A DNA stretch of 64,000 bases from Phymatolithon calcareum (Eukaryota > Rhodophyta > Florideophyceae > Hapalidiales), in contig OZ345367.1 of the NCBI GenBank assembly GCA_977006965.1, positions 2,170,001 through 2,234,000 on the forward strand. Direction: 5' to 3'. Under the pieces are notes generated by a model. It was given only the letters and a program-made list of their open reading frames with translations, was not told the DNA's origin and did no database searches. Made by a program: the position numbers and the translations under genes. This document shows positions 40,222 to 49,306 of this stretch, in pieces. Position 1 is the stretch's first letter, and the number at the start of each line of letters is the position of its first letter.

Positions 40222-42645
40222 ATGCTGCGACGAAGGCGTGGCCGACGAGGCGGGGGCGGCCTTCGACGTGAGGCACGTGCACCTGATACACGATTACCGG
40301 CATCGTTGCGCGCAACACTCGGTCTATCGAGCGGCGGCGGTACTAGTGGCGGCGGCGTACGCGATGGAAGTCGTAAGCGATCGAAAAAACGTCCGAGAAG
40401 TCCAACGCGCGCAGATGCGTCCGTATCGGAGAAAAGGAAGAGGGAGGAAGAAGATCCCGATAAAAAGGAAATAAGCCGGCTTGAGAAACTGCTAGGCATT
40501 GGGAAGAAACGACGGAAGGCTGAGTTGAAAGGCGAGAAGTTTTCATACGCTTCTGCCTTTGCAGAAGAAGAGAGGGATCTTGCCGATCTCATCGACCTGT
40601 GCAGTGGAGCTGCGAAACGGGGAGTTGATAGGAGCGATGACGAAGATAATCAAGAGATCGATGAATCGGTTGTGGTTCCCGCGGACCCTGCTGATGATTT
40701 CGAGCTGGAAGATGAGGAGGATGCGGGCATTTCTATGCATGTGGACCTGGGGGATGACTTCGAAATTGAGGCCGAAACAGAAGAAGAGGAGGAGGAGGAG
40801 GATGAAGCAGAAAATGAGAGTGAGGTTGATAAGAACGCAGCGAAGACCGGGGCCGGGAAAGAGGATGAGGAAGCAAACAGAAAATCTTTGCAGGGTAAAA
40901 AGGGCATTGTTCAAAAAGTGTCCTCAACCTCTCCAATGAAAAGCGTTGGAGATGGGGATGCACCTTCAGTACCCACGGGAAGTTACGTACCTCCGAGCCG
41001 ACGCGGCGGATCCGGCGGCGAGACGCAGCGTCTCGGTCGGCGTATTCGTGGGTTGCTAAATCGGCTAGCAGAAGCGAATGCAGGCGGCATTGCAAACAGT
41101 CTAGAAGGACTTTTTCGCTCTCCCGGACCGAATATATCACGTATTACAATGATCGGTCTCTACATGGACGCATCGCTCGACGCAGTGCGAGACGGCTCTG
41201 CCACGGCCGGACTGTCCCCCTTCGTGGCACCGCATGCTGCAATTGTGACGCATCTTGCTGCCGTGATCGACATGCGAGTCCTCGCAGAGTTGCTGTCAGG
41301 CACCGTGCGGCGTATCACAGAAGCGCTTCCGCAACTTTCCGAACAAACGGGGGAGGAAGAGTTACTGATCGGTCATCGTCCGCAGAGACCGGTGTTTGGA
41401 TACGTCGCGTTACTTGGAGCATTGTACATGCGAAGGGCAATTTCGGCACGAATTGTACATGAACTTGTGCGTTCGCTCGCCGACGGGACGGAAGCGCAGC
41501 GTGTGGAACTTTTGCTCGCATTATTTAGACAGATTGGAAGCCAATTACGCGCGGATGACCCGTTATCTCTGAAAGACATGATTGCGTATTTGAGAGAACG
41601 GTTTCAAATGGAGAGGGAACAGTTGGACCATTCCGCGAAAATTAACGTCATGCTCGACCTCATCAGCGCTGTGAAGAACAACAAGATTCGGAAGGGGGAT
41701 GTACTGGAACATAAGATGCAGTTCCCGTGGGCGGCAAAGGTTGACACGCCGCTCAGTGCTACCTTTGCTGAACTGTTGGATGACTCCTTCACTGAGGGGC
41801 GCTGGTGGGAGGGCGAGACAGTGACAAATCCCAGCGCGGCTGCCCCGTCGACCGCAGCGGAGGAAAATGAGGCAGGGCATGTAGTCGCGGGCAACGATGC
41901 AGCAGTGGACCTCAGCGCACTCGCAGCATCTTTGCGGCTCAACACGGATTTCCGACGATCGCTGTTCGGCGCCATCATGAGCAGCGCGAGCGTTAGCGAC
42001 GCTTATGAGCGCGTGGAACGTCTTGGCGGGCTTTCCGCCGCGAAGAATCGCGATCGAGACACGGCGCGCGTCATTCTGCATTGCTGTGCTGCGGAGCGGG
42101 GGTACAACCCGTTTTACGCGCTGCTTGCTGTGCGTATGTGCGCGGCGATGCGGGCGATGCGGTTCACGTTTGAACATGCGCTTTGCGACATGTTCCGTGT
42201 GGTGGCGGCTGGTGGCGGGGGAGGGGCGAAGAAAGTTTCGCGCAGACGGGTGCGCAACTACGCGCAGTTTGTTGCGGACTTGCTGCATAAGAAGGCATTG
42301 CGGTTGGCGGTGTTTAAGAACGTTGAGGATTTTGAGAGGTGTCCAACGCTGGAGAAGGAGTTGTATGTGCGCGCTTTTCAGACGCTGCTTAGGGCTGTGG
42401 CACAGGAGGCTAAGGGGGAGATGGGAAAGATGCAGGAAGGGGTGGACGCCGTTTTTAAGGAAGTGCCTAGAGGGGAGCGTGACCTTCGATTGCCACTTGC
42501 GGTGTTTCTGGGAAATAGTGTGCGGGATGAGGTTACCGGGCAGACTTTGAGGGCTTTGGATCTCGCGGTGAAGGTGCTGCGAAGGGGTGGTGCTCTGGAT
42601 CAATTGAGGGAGTTTAAGGATGGTGTTACGGCTGAAGTGATGTGA
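40222..42645 (+). CDS. NOM1: Nucleolar MIF4G-domain protein (NOM1/SGD1)
   Basis: Homologues of this nucleolar protein are needed for 18S rRNA maturation and bind eIF4A-type helicases through the MIF4G domain. From the ATG at 40222 the protein has 807 residues. A basic Arg/Gly-rich start and a Lys/Arg-rich stretch lead into an acidic, probably disordered region (about 140-215). The MIF4G domain runs from RIRGLLNRLAEAN (about 275) to about 480, and an MA3 domain from FRRSLFGAIMSS (about 576) to 690, followed by a helical tail. The frame is open 14 codons upstream through a TTG, but the ATG is the sensible start. No intron is needed. Confidence 0.9.
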   Translation: MLRRRRGRRGGGGLRREARAPDTRLPASLRATLGLSSGGGTSGGGVRDGSRKRSKKRPRSPTRADASVSEKRKREEEDPDKKEISRLEKLLGIGKKRRKAELKGEKFSYASAFAEEERDLADLIDLCSGAAKRGVDRSDDEDNQEIDESVVVPADPADDFELEDEEDAGISMHVDLGDDFEIEAETEEEEEEEDEAENESEVDKNAAKTGAGKEDEEANRKSLQGKKGIVQKVSSTSPMKSVGDGDAPSVPTGSYVPPSRRGGSGGETQRLGRRIRGLLNRLAEANAGGIANSLEGLFRSPGPNISRITMIGLYMDASLDAVRDGSATAGLSPFVAPHAAIVTHLAAVIDMRVLAELLSGTVRRITEALPQLSEQTGEEELLIGHRPQRPVFGYVALLGALYMRRAISARIVHELVRSLADGTEAQRVELLLALFRQIGSQLRADDPLSLKDMIAYLRERFQMEREQLDHSAKINVMLDLISAVKNNKIRKGDVLEHKMQFPWAAKVDTPLSATFAELLDDSFTEGRWWEGETVTNPSAAAPSTAAEENEAGHVVAGNDAAVDLSALAASLRLNTDFRRSLFGAIMSSASVSDAYERVERLGGLSAAKNRDRDTARVILHCCAAERGYNPFYALLAVRMCAAMRAMRFTFEHALCDMFRVVAAGGGGGAKKVSRRRVRNYAQFVADLLHKKALRLAVFKNVEDFERCPTLEKELYVRAFQTLLRAVAQEAKGEMGKMQEGVDAVFKEVPRGERDLRLPLAVFLGNSVRDEVTGQTLRALDLAVKVLRRGGALDQLREFKDGVTAEVM

Positions 42646-43088
42646 GTTGTTCCGTGGGTGGGCTCAGCTCTAATTGGGCGTCGGAAAGAGAGACAGTTTG
42701 TCAGTGCTCTTTAGGGTTTTGCGGTGCATACTTCTGTCTGCAGAGATGGCGGTTGCCCAATGGGGTAATCTTTCTGTCTGCTGGAGTCCATTGCGTTGAT
42801 CATCGATCGATCGAGCACTCTCGAGAGTGCTGGAGTGCAATCTCGCATAGTTGCCACACCGCTGTGAAAAAGAGAGGAGGCATAAAAATTGAATTTTTTT
42901 GACAATCTCATGCACGGCAGGAAAGAGAAATATACCATGTGTCACATACTCATTGGCCATTCGTGTGTGCAGCCTTGTCCCGCGACTCTCTGCCCTTAAA
43001 CGCCATTGCATCATGCAACCCCCGCTACTTGCTCGCTCGCCCAACGGCTTCGCTTCTCCCTCCCCGCGCTTCCCTCCCTCCCTTCACC
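42646..43088. other. Intergenic, with an 18-bp perfect palindrome
   Basis: Between NOM1 and the F-box gene. Contains agcactctcgagagtgct (42814-42831), a perfect palindrome, just right of a gatcgatcga run. The last 80 bases are pyrimidine-rich, as often seen upstream of a start. Confidence 0.45.
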
Positions 43089-44627
43089 ATGGCGCATCTT
43101 ACCCATTTGCCCGACGAAGTTCTCACGCGCATCTTCGGCTCCTTGCTGCACTGTTCCCTGACTGGGGCGCCCGGCGAGCTTGGGCCGCGCGCTACACGCC
43201 GTGCACAGAATGCACTGGCGTTCGCGCAGTGCTCGCGCCGTCTGTCGCAGGTGTTTGGGTCCTGTCTTGTGGCGCTGCGCATCTGCACGCCGGAACTGGC
43301 GCCGCGTGACCTGCGCACACTTGTGCGGATCGCGGGTCCGCATCTGCGCAGCCTGACGCTGGGGGACAATCTTGCGCTGGCGTTCACAAAGGCCGCGGAG
43401 GCGGCGCCGGTGTTTCAGGCGTTGGCGGAGTACTGTGTGGGATTGACGGAGCTGTCGTTCTCTGCACGCAGTGTATGTGTGCAGGATGATGGACAGAGTG
43501 ATGTTTTGCGACCGTTTGCGGATGTGTGTCGGAGATTGACACGGTTGGAGGCTTATGGATTACGCAGTACGGATTTCGAGGCTTTCATGGTGTATACACC
43601 GGATCTGAGCAGATTGAGAGCATTGGCGGTCAGTGTTGATAATCCGTACGAATGTGACGTGCAACTTGGGAGATTGTGGGATGGACTTGGGGATGGATTG
43701 CGCTCGCTTTCGTTAAGCATTTCGAGTTATGACGGGTCGAGACAGAACGCGCAGGGGGAGATTGTTGGGGATGGATTGGAGAATTTTCGGAGACTTCGGG
43801 CGAAGAATTTGCCGTTGGAGAATGTTCATATTGGACGATTGCCGATTCGAGCGCTTATTCTTGCACATGCGCTGCTAACGGAGCCGCCGAATTCTACATT
43901 GCGGGTCGTTGAATTGTGTAACACGGCGGTGTGGCCGGTGTTCATGGGGAAGCTTGCGGATGTGCCGAGTTTGAGGGAGATTCATGTGGAGAAGTGCAGA
44001 ATTGACGTGCAGGATGTGCCCGGCGTGGTGCAGAAGGCGAGTTGGCGATTGCGGTCCTTCTGGGCGAACGTCGGACATTGGACTACACCGAATCAACTTG
44101 AGGCTCTTAAGGAGTGTCCAAACTTGGAGAAGGCTGATTTGTACTGTCGGTATGAACATGCACAGGAGGATGTGGTGGATCATTGCGCGTTGTTTGGAGA
44201 ACATATCAGAGATGTACGGGTTGGTGGTCCGGGGTTTGAGGCGGAGGATGTGGTGGAACTTGTGAGATTGTTGCCGAATGTTACGGCGCTTAGTGTTTGT
44301 ACAGCCCCGTTGGGAAAGGAGAGTATTGAGAAAATTTTCAAGGAAATTGGAGAGAGGTTGGATGTGTTTGTGTTTGATCATGCTGAGGGGATTCATGTGG
44401 GTGAACTTTTTGCACTTGTGGAGAATTTTGTGCCGAGGTTGAAACAGTTGTCGTTTCCGTTCACCAAAATGTGCGATAATATTCCAGTGCAACAGGGACT
44501 GAGCGTGCGGGAGGCGGCGAAGGTAAGGAAACGGGAATGTGTGAAATTGCTTGAGCGCATTGAGGAAAAGGCTGTGTTGCTTGATGTTGAGATGTTGCGT
44601 ATGTCGATGCGACGCATCACAGGGTGA
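43089..44627 (+). CDS. F-box protein with leucine-rich repeats
   Basis: A 512-residue protein starting at caccATGg (43089). The frame is open further upstream, but the F-box begins right at this Met: LTHLPDEVLTRIFGSLL at about 4-20. F-box proteins link SKP1-cullin-1 ubiquitin ligases to substrates. The rest shows irregular leucine-rich repeats of the LRR_RI/AMN1 type (LRSLTLGDN, LTELSFSA, LRALAVSV, LREIHVEKC, LEKADLYC, VTALSVC, LKQLSFP) from about 75 to 480. They would form a curved substrate-binding surface. The substrate cannot be read from the sequence. A C-terminal basic helix ends the protein. No intron. Confidence 0.85.
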   Translation: MAHLTHLPDEVLTRIFGSLLHCSLTGAPGELGPRATRRAQNALAFAQCSRRLSQVFGSCLVALRICTPELAPRDLRTLVRIAGPHLRSLTLGDNLALAFTKAAEAAPVFQALAEYCVGLTELSFSARSVCVQDDGQSDVLRPFADVCRRLTRLEAYGLRSTDFEAFMVYTPDLSRLRALAVSVDNPYECDVQLGRLWDGLGDGLRSLSLSISSYDGSRQNAQGEIVGDGLENFRRLRAKNLPLENVHIGRLPIRALILAHALLTEPPNSTLRVVELCNTAVWPVFMGKLADVPSLREIHVEKCRIDVQDVPGVVQKASWRLRSFWANVGHWTTPNQLEALKECPNLEKADLYCRYEHAQEDVVDHCALFGEHIRDVRVGGPGFEAEDVVELVRLLPNVTALSVCTAPLGKESIEKIFKEIGERLDVFVFDHAEGIHVGELFALVENFVPRLKQLSFPFTKMCDNIPVQQGLSVREAAKVRKRECVKLLERIEEKAVLLDVEMLRMSMRRITG

Positions 44628-45166
44628 GGCGGTAGGGCTGAGCGACAGCTTTGGGACGATGTTTGTCTTCGAAGCAAGGTGAGGTTGATTGGCGGGTGGC
44701 GGCAAATGCATTCTTGTGGGATAGGTGTTTGTTTCAAGGATGAAGATGTTGGTAATCTGGTTTTAGAATAATGGAAAATAAAGTTAGGCCAGATGCCTCT
44801 CTGTCGGATTGAAGTTGAGTAGGGTAGGGTGTAACTCAAATGATAATTTCCTAAACGGATATTATAACCGAGTTGGCAGATATGAAAAGTTTTTCATTGA
44901 ACGAAGAGGTCGGCAATATCTTGAGCAGGCACAGAAGTTATGAACACGTGTTTAGGATTATTTTGTGGCCATGGCCGGTGGTCCAGTCAATGAGGAAGGT
45001 TCCATATCAATTGAAAACCCATGCTCACTCACTGCCTTTCTTAAAGCATTACAACGAATTTGCGAATCGTTTTGACTGAGTCGCAGACTCACAAGGCGAA
45101 CAGAAAGGTTCTGCAGGAAAAAAAGTGGGGATCGGATTTCGAAGTACAAGCAAGCTCAACACGAAG
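44628..45166. other. Intergenic region between F-box gene and NAT9
   Basis: About 540 bases between two convergent genes. Small frames occur but none is convincing. Confidence 0.45.
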
Positions 45167-45808
45167 TTAGTTCTCCTGTACTAAAGAAGTTTGCCTTGGC
45201 TTCTGCCAGACGCGCTTTGCAAAAGAACTATTCAAATACGACGCAGAGCTCCAACTAGCCTTCACTTCTTCCACCATGGCTCGCCCCTGTGCACAGTTAC
45301 CAACATCAAGAGCAAGATGGACCTCTTTAAACGCCGCAATTCGACGAACCTCTCTGAACCCAATTTTCTCAAAAAGCTTGATACTCGGCGTGTTATCCTC
45401 CAACACTTTAGCGATAAATTTGGACAGTCCAAGATGGACATTTGCATAAGTCATCATCAACTTGAGGGCCGTAATGGCAATGCCACATCGACGACTTTCG
45501 CGCTCGGCAATCATAACCTCGATCTCTGCCTCGCCTTCGTCGCCGTTGAGGTACAGATTCACATCGCCCGCCATGTCGTTGTCCCGTGCAGCATCCAGGA
45601 CGATGAAGGTGAGCTTGGTGGGATCGTCGCGCCAGCTCTCCATGTTGGTGTACTCCTCCTCGAGCGACAGACGTTCGGAGCAGGTTAAGCGCAACAATTC
45701 CGCATCGCACATCCAGATGTGGTACACTTTTACATGGCTTCGCGTGTACGGCACTAGTACTGCTGGAAGGCCCTCGTATCGCAGAACTACGTCTGCGTTT
45801 ATCCGCAT
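45167..45808 (-). CDS. NAT9: NAT9-type GNAT N-acetyltransferase
   Basis: A 213-residue acetyl-CoA-dependent acetyltransferase. It follows the NAT9 pattern closely: VVLRYEGLPAVLVPYTRSHV near the start, YHIWM, LTCSERLSLEEEY, FIVLD, GDVNLYL, and the signature EIEVMIAE. The acetyl-CoA loop is ESRRCGIA (arginine/glycine pattern R-x-x-G-x-A), followed by LSKFIAKV and NTPSIKLFEKIGF. The GNAT fold covers about 10-170. The C-terminal 40 residues are a less conserved tail. NAT9 homologues have been linked to microtubule stability, but the substrate is not settled. ATG at 45808, no intron. A 25-bp hairpin lies about 75 bases upstream. Confidence 0.88.
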   Translation of the reverse strand: MRINADVVLRYEGLPAVLVPYTRSHVKVYHIWMCDAELLRLTCSERLSLEEEYTNMESWRDDPTKLTFIVLDAARDNDMAGDVNLYLNGDEGEAEIEVMIAERESRRCGIAITALKLMMTYANVHLGLSKFIAKVLEDNTPSIKLFEKIGFREVRRIAAFKEVHLALDVGNCAQGRAMVEEVKASWSSASYLNSSFAKRVWQKPRQTSLVQEN

Positions 45809-45881
45809 GGAGAATTCCCTTGCAAACCGTGAGCGAGTTCGAAATGCAACCCAGGCCTGGGTGCTATTGCCTTCCAGGGAA

Positions 45882-45906
45882 GAAGACTACTGTACCGGTA
45901 GTCTTC
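45882..45906. repeat. Short hairpin upstream of NAT9
   Basis: gaagactac and gtagtcttc flank a seven-base spacer. Its role is unknown. Confidence 0.5.
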
Positions 45907-46072
45907 AAGGTGGTGATGTCGAACATGCTGACAACGTTCGAAACAATTGTCAAGATATGATTGGCTCACAATGAGCATCCAATTTGCATCTCCTTTCCCA
46001 AGATCTTATCCATGCCTCGTGCCCGGCTAGAAGCGCGACAGCCGTCGCTGTCCACAACAACCAGCCAGCACA

Positions 46073-46833
46073 ATGAGCCATCCACGCACTGGATTTGTGC
46101 CTTGCTGCGCATCTACCGTGTCACGTCCGCGAACTCCGGTGTGCTGCAACTCCACGCCCTCTTCAGCGCATCACACTCGACGCGCATTGATGCGATGGAG
46201 CGCCATCTGCGCAGCAGCAGTAGTGTTCCCTGCAATACCCGGCCGCGCCGGTGAGCCGGACGACACGCGGCCGGAATTGAAGGTGTCCGGAGGAAGCGCG
46301 AGCACATCAGCGACGAAGGAAAAGTCCGTGACGAAAACCTTAACGCGCGGCGTGAATCTGGAAGGCGCCGATTTTTCAGGCCGTTCCTTTGAAGGTGTCT
46401 CGTTCCAGCAATCCATATTGAGACAGAGTGATTTCTCCGGGTGTAAATTACGCGACGCAAGCTTCTTCGATGCCGATTTGTCAGGCGCTAAATTTGTCGG
46501 CGCTGATCTTCGAGGTGTGAATGTACGTACGTGGGTGCAAAAAGTCAATTCGGGTCGTCATTCTCCGTGTAATTGTTACTGACTGTTATTTAAAATCTGA
46601 TTTGATGATAGTTCGAGCTGGCCAATTTGCGCATGGCAGATTTTACCAATGCTGATCTCACAGGTGCGTACATATCGTCGACCACCAAGTTTCAGGGGGC
46701 CACCATTGATGGGTCGGATTGGTCGGACACTCTGCTCAGGAAGGACCAGCAAAAGTTTTTGTGTGAGATTGCATCAGGGACGAATCCGGTCACTGGTGTC
46801 GATACACGGGAGAGTCTTATTTGTCTCGACTAA
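46073..46833 (+). CDS. Thylakoid-lumen pentapeptide-repeat protein, two exons
   Basis: Exon 1 is 46073-46522, an 89-base intron (gtacgt...gatag) is 46523-46611, and exon 2 is 46612-46833, giving 223 residues. The first 60 residues look like a bipartite chloroplast/lumen signal: a Ser/Thr/Arg-rich start, then twin arginine RRALMRW, a hydrophobic stretch (AICAAAVVFPAI) and a likely cleavage after GRA. Pentapeptide repeats (A(D/N)LxG type) run from about 95 to 180, continuing smoothly across the splice (LRGVN/FELANL), which confirms it. The C-terminus LCEIASGTNPVTGVDTRESL is the conserved end of plant lumenal pentapeptide proteins of the TL17/TL20.3 kind. It should sit in the thylakoid lumen; the biochemical role of the family is poorly known. 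Confidence 0.88.
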
Positions 46834-47376
46834 GGTGGGCGCCATTTCCACAAGAAACTTAAATTGAAGATGTTGGAAAATATTGTGCAATCGATGAGTC
46901 CGCGGACATTTCCGCTTCTGCAGTGGCTTGACTTGGAATTAAAGCCAAAGCGATCTGTCGGTAGGAGCAGGACTGAACTGCACTGCTCGCACTGGCGAAT
47001 CGAATGCGACAGACAGAAGGCGTGTAGAAGGCGTGTGTGTTGACATATCAGCAACATGATCTTCTTTACGTAGACAGACAGACCTAAAAACCAAATCGAA
47101 GAAAACGAAAAACGGTCGACCACGGACGGACGGACATGTTGCACAAATCTATCTACAGTAGCCCTTATCATTGTATTGTAAAATCTGAGATGAGAAGGGT
47201 AGTAACGAGCCAACTAACTGGATAAAGTCTAAATGTGGCTGGCGGCCATTACAAATCCTTGAAAGTCCACCAGTTTGGTGTTTGCCAACTTGGTGGCAGT
47301 GAGTGAGTGAGTGCTATTGCCACAACCCCGACCGATATCCTCTGTTCTCGGAATGAATGAATGACATATCATTCAT
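46834..47376. other. Intergenic region between two convergent genes
   Basis: About 540 bases. Contains a ccaccagtttggtgtttgcc segment and a (gtga) run near 47300, but no gene. Confidence 0.45.
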
Positions 47377-47382
47377 TCATTC
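47351..47382. repeat. Palindrome overlapping the CDC26 stop codon
   Basis: gaatgaatgaatga and tcattcattcattc flank a four-base centre (catatcat core). The right arm includes the last codon and the stop of CDC26 (minus strand), so the mRNA could fold a stem exactly at its termination codon. Confidence 0.7.
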
Positions 47383-47604
47383 AAGCCCCAGTCGCTCGCG
47401 CACTGATTTGCCATGAACCTTCTTTTCCCTCTCGAGCGTCTGGTCGAGAGCATCACCGCCGCCGGACTGGGTGTCCTGCAATTTTTCTGCCTGCGTCGCT
47501 CTGTAATCCGCTTCTTTCTTCGCCTTAATTTCCTTGCGGAGTCGGTCGAGTTCCTCCACGTCTTTTCGAGAAATCTCTAGCTGCGTCGGGGTGGCGCGAA
47601 TCAT
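47377..47604 (-). CDS. CDC26: Anaphase-promoting complex subunit CDC26 (APC12)
   Basis: A 75-residue protein with the N-terminal signature of CDC26, MIRATPTQLEISRKDVEEL (pattern M-x-R-x-x-P-T-x-L-E). In the known complex this N-terminus threads into the TPR groove of APC6/CDC16 and stabilises it. A charged helix follows (about 12-42), then a polar linker and a short conserved-looking end (SVRERLGL), as in plant homologues. Length fits the family (about 65-125). ATG at 47604, no intron. Small size makes the call depend on the N-terminal 20 residues, which match well. Confidence 0.8.
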   Translation of the reverse strand: MIRATPTQLEISRKDVEELDRLRKEIKAKKEADYRATQAEKLQDTQSGGGDALDQTLEREKKVHGKSVRERLGLE

Positions 47605-48338
47605 GATTGTTGATGTTGATGTTTCCTTGACGCGATCGATGCACCCACCGAATGGTTGGATTGGATAGAACGAACAACCACAAAAGGTATTGAGGTTTGT
47701 TGATTTTTCAAACTAGCGAATCCAATGGCCTTATTACCAACCTGACTTCCTGATCTGCCTGAATCTTGCCTGAAAATAACAACTACAATCAGGCGGGAGA
47801 ATGGACCACTTTTTTTCCAACGGAAGGAATACATACCCATGCACCAAACCTGCATGCGATGCACAAGGTCGATAGGATTCAATTGCACGGAGCAGAGCAG
47901 ACTTCTTAAATTACGTCTTTTACACCACGAAGCGTACTGTCCCGGGGGTGTCTGCGAACGCGGGTTTTCCATGTTTAAGCCAGTGATTGATTGTTTCAGA
48001 GGAGGCAGGCTAGATGAGTAGAAGCGTCCCGGGACGAAATAAGAGCGACCAGGGAGGACTAGATGGCCTGATTGCACTCCATCCATAAAATTGAAGCGCC
48101 GAATGGAAGACCTAAGAGACCGACCAAGCTATCAACAGGTTGAATTTCGTTCCATTGCCAGAATTTCACTCACCAGGAAAGAGTTTATCAATACAAATAA
48201 ATAGCCCAGCTCAGCTTTCCGCGTCATCACCATCAAGAGCACTCACTCACCCTCCAACTATATCCACGCGCTCTCACAACCCAACGAATGCACACAAATC
48301 AACAACGTCCGTCACCGACAACCAGTCCGTGACACCAT
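47605..48338. other. Intergenic region between CDC26 and centrin
   Basis: About 730 bases upstream of CDC26 and downstream of centrin, both on the minus strand. A long open frame (47601-48086, minus) has no protein-like composition. Confidence 0.45.
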
Positions 48339-48933
48339 TCACCAAAGCTCAGTCTTCTTCATAATCCTCAAAAACTCCGAAGCACTGACAGCCCCATCCT
48401 TATCAAGATCCGCTTCCTCAATCATCTCCCTCAATTCCTTATCCTCCATCTTCTCCCCAAGCTGATCTGCAACATGTCTGAGGTTCTCCATAGTAATCTT
48501 CCCAGTCCCATCCACATCAAACAGATTAAAAGCCTTAATCATCTCCTCCCGAATCTCCTTCTCATTAATGAGGTGCGCCATAACAGCCAGAAACTCACGA
48601 AATTGAATACGGGTTACACGCGAACCCACACCGGCCTGCGTGAGAATGCGCATAATCTGGTCACGACGCGGCTCAAACCCTAGCGCGCGCAGCAGAATGC
48701 GCAGGTCGCGACGGTCCACCGCGCCCGACCCCTCGCTGTCGAACAGTTCGAACGCTTCCCGGATTTCATCCTGCTGTTCCGTCGACAGCTCTGCTCGTCG
48801 CGCTAGCGGTCGCGGACCGTTCTCCACGGTGATTTCAACGTCCTGTTCACGCACGCAGTTGCGGTTAGTGTGAGTGAAGTGCGCGGCGTCAGTGCGGACG
48901 GAAGGTTGTGCAGTCTGTCTTACTTACCGTCAT
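48339..48933 (-). CDS. Centrin, two exons with a six-base first coding exon
   Basis: A calmodulin-superfamily protein of 169 residues. Exon 2 (48842-48339) has no in-frame ATG at its beginning. The start is an ATG at 48933 followed by one more codon (ACG) and a strong donor GTAAGTAAG; the 85-base intron ends cactaac...gaacag at 48843. Four EF-hand positions are present: site 1 DSEGSGAVDRRD and sites 3 (DVDGTGKITMEN) and 4 (DLDKDGAVSASE) keep acidic ligands, while site 2 (TQAGVGSRVTRI) has lost them. The C-terminal KKTELW carries the Trp typical of centrins. Centrins serve in basal bodies but also in TREX-2 mRNA export and nucleotide-excision repair, which would explain retention in a lineage without flagella. 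Confidence 0.88.
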
Positions 48934-49306
48934 GCCGCAACCGGCTCCACGGAGCGGACGGGCGACTTCTCCGCGCGGGCACCAGGAAAGAGAGAGTGTC
49001 ACAAGCAAGCAAGCAAGCGCACAGCAAACGCAAGAGGGAAATTTAGTTTAGTTGAGACTGAATTTACAGACGGTGTGCATAGATGATTGAGGAAGGAGAT
49101 GGAAATGGTAAAATCATGCGCATGAACAAAAAATTTAATTTTCATGATATATATTTTGAATATTGTCAACGACTTTTGTAAATTATTTCTTACCAACTTT
49201 TTTACCCGCCAAACTTTAAACAACATTCGACTGTTGTTTCCCTTTGATCCCCGAGGCGACATTGCACTTCATTGTCGATACCGTGAACATTCACAACCCA
49301 CCATCG
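48934..49306. promoter_or_regulatory. Divergent promoter region, centrin and TBCD
   Basis: 373 bases between the divergent start codons. It contains an aagc repeat near 49000-49018 and an AT-rich block at 49125-49200. No motif can be assigned. Confidence 0.35.

Larger units (their letters stand above)
35312..41110 (+). repeat. Segmental duplication, right (intact) copy
   Basis: Matches 1-5775 in the same orientation, about 29.5 kb further on. Here both the PPOX frame and the NOM1 frame are complete, and NOM1 continues beyond the end of the shared sequence. The shared block therefore ends inside NOM1, and this copy is the likely donor. A (ttga) microsatellite near the left end is shared. Confidence 0.95.

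Noticed and set aside
41563-42603. 346-codon minus-strand frame opposite NOM1
   Set aside because: Its low-complexity His/Pro/Leu-rich product is the complement of the NOM1 coding strand, and no domain is visible.
43875-44711. 278-codon minus-strand frame opposite the F-box gene
   Set aside because: A shadow of the LRR coding sequence with no recognisable domain.
47601-48086. 161-codon minus-strand frame upstream of CDC26
   Set aside because: No family resemblance, mixed composition, and it overlaps the CDC26 start by one codon only. More likely a 5' untranslated region.
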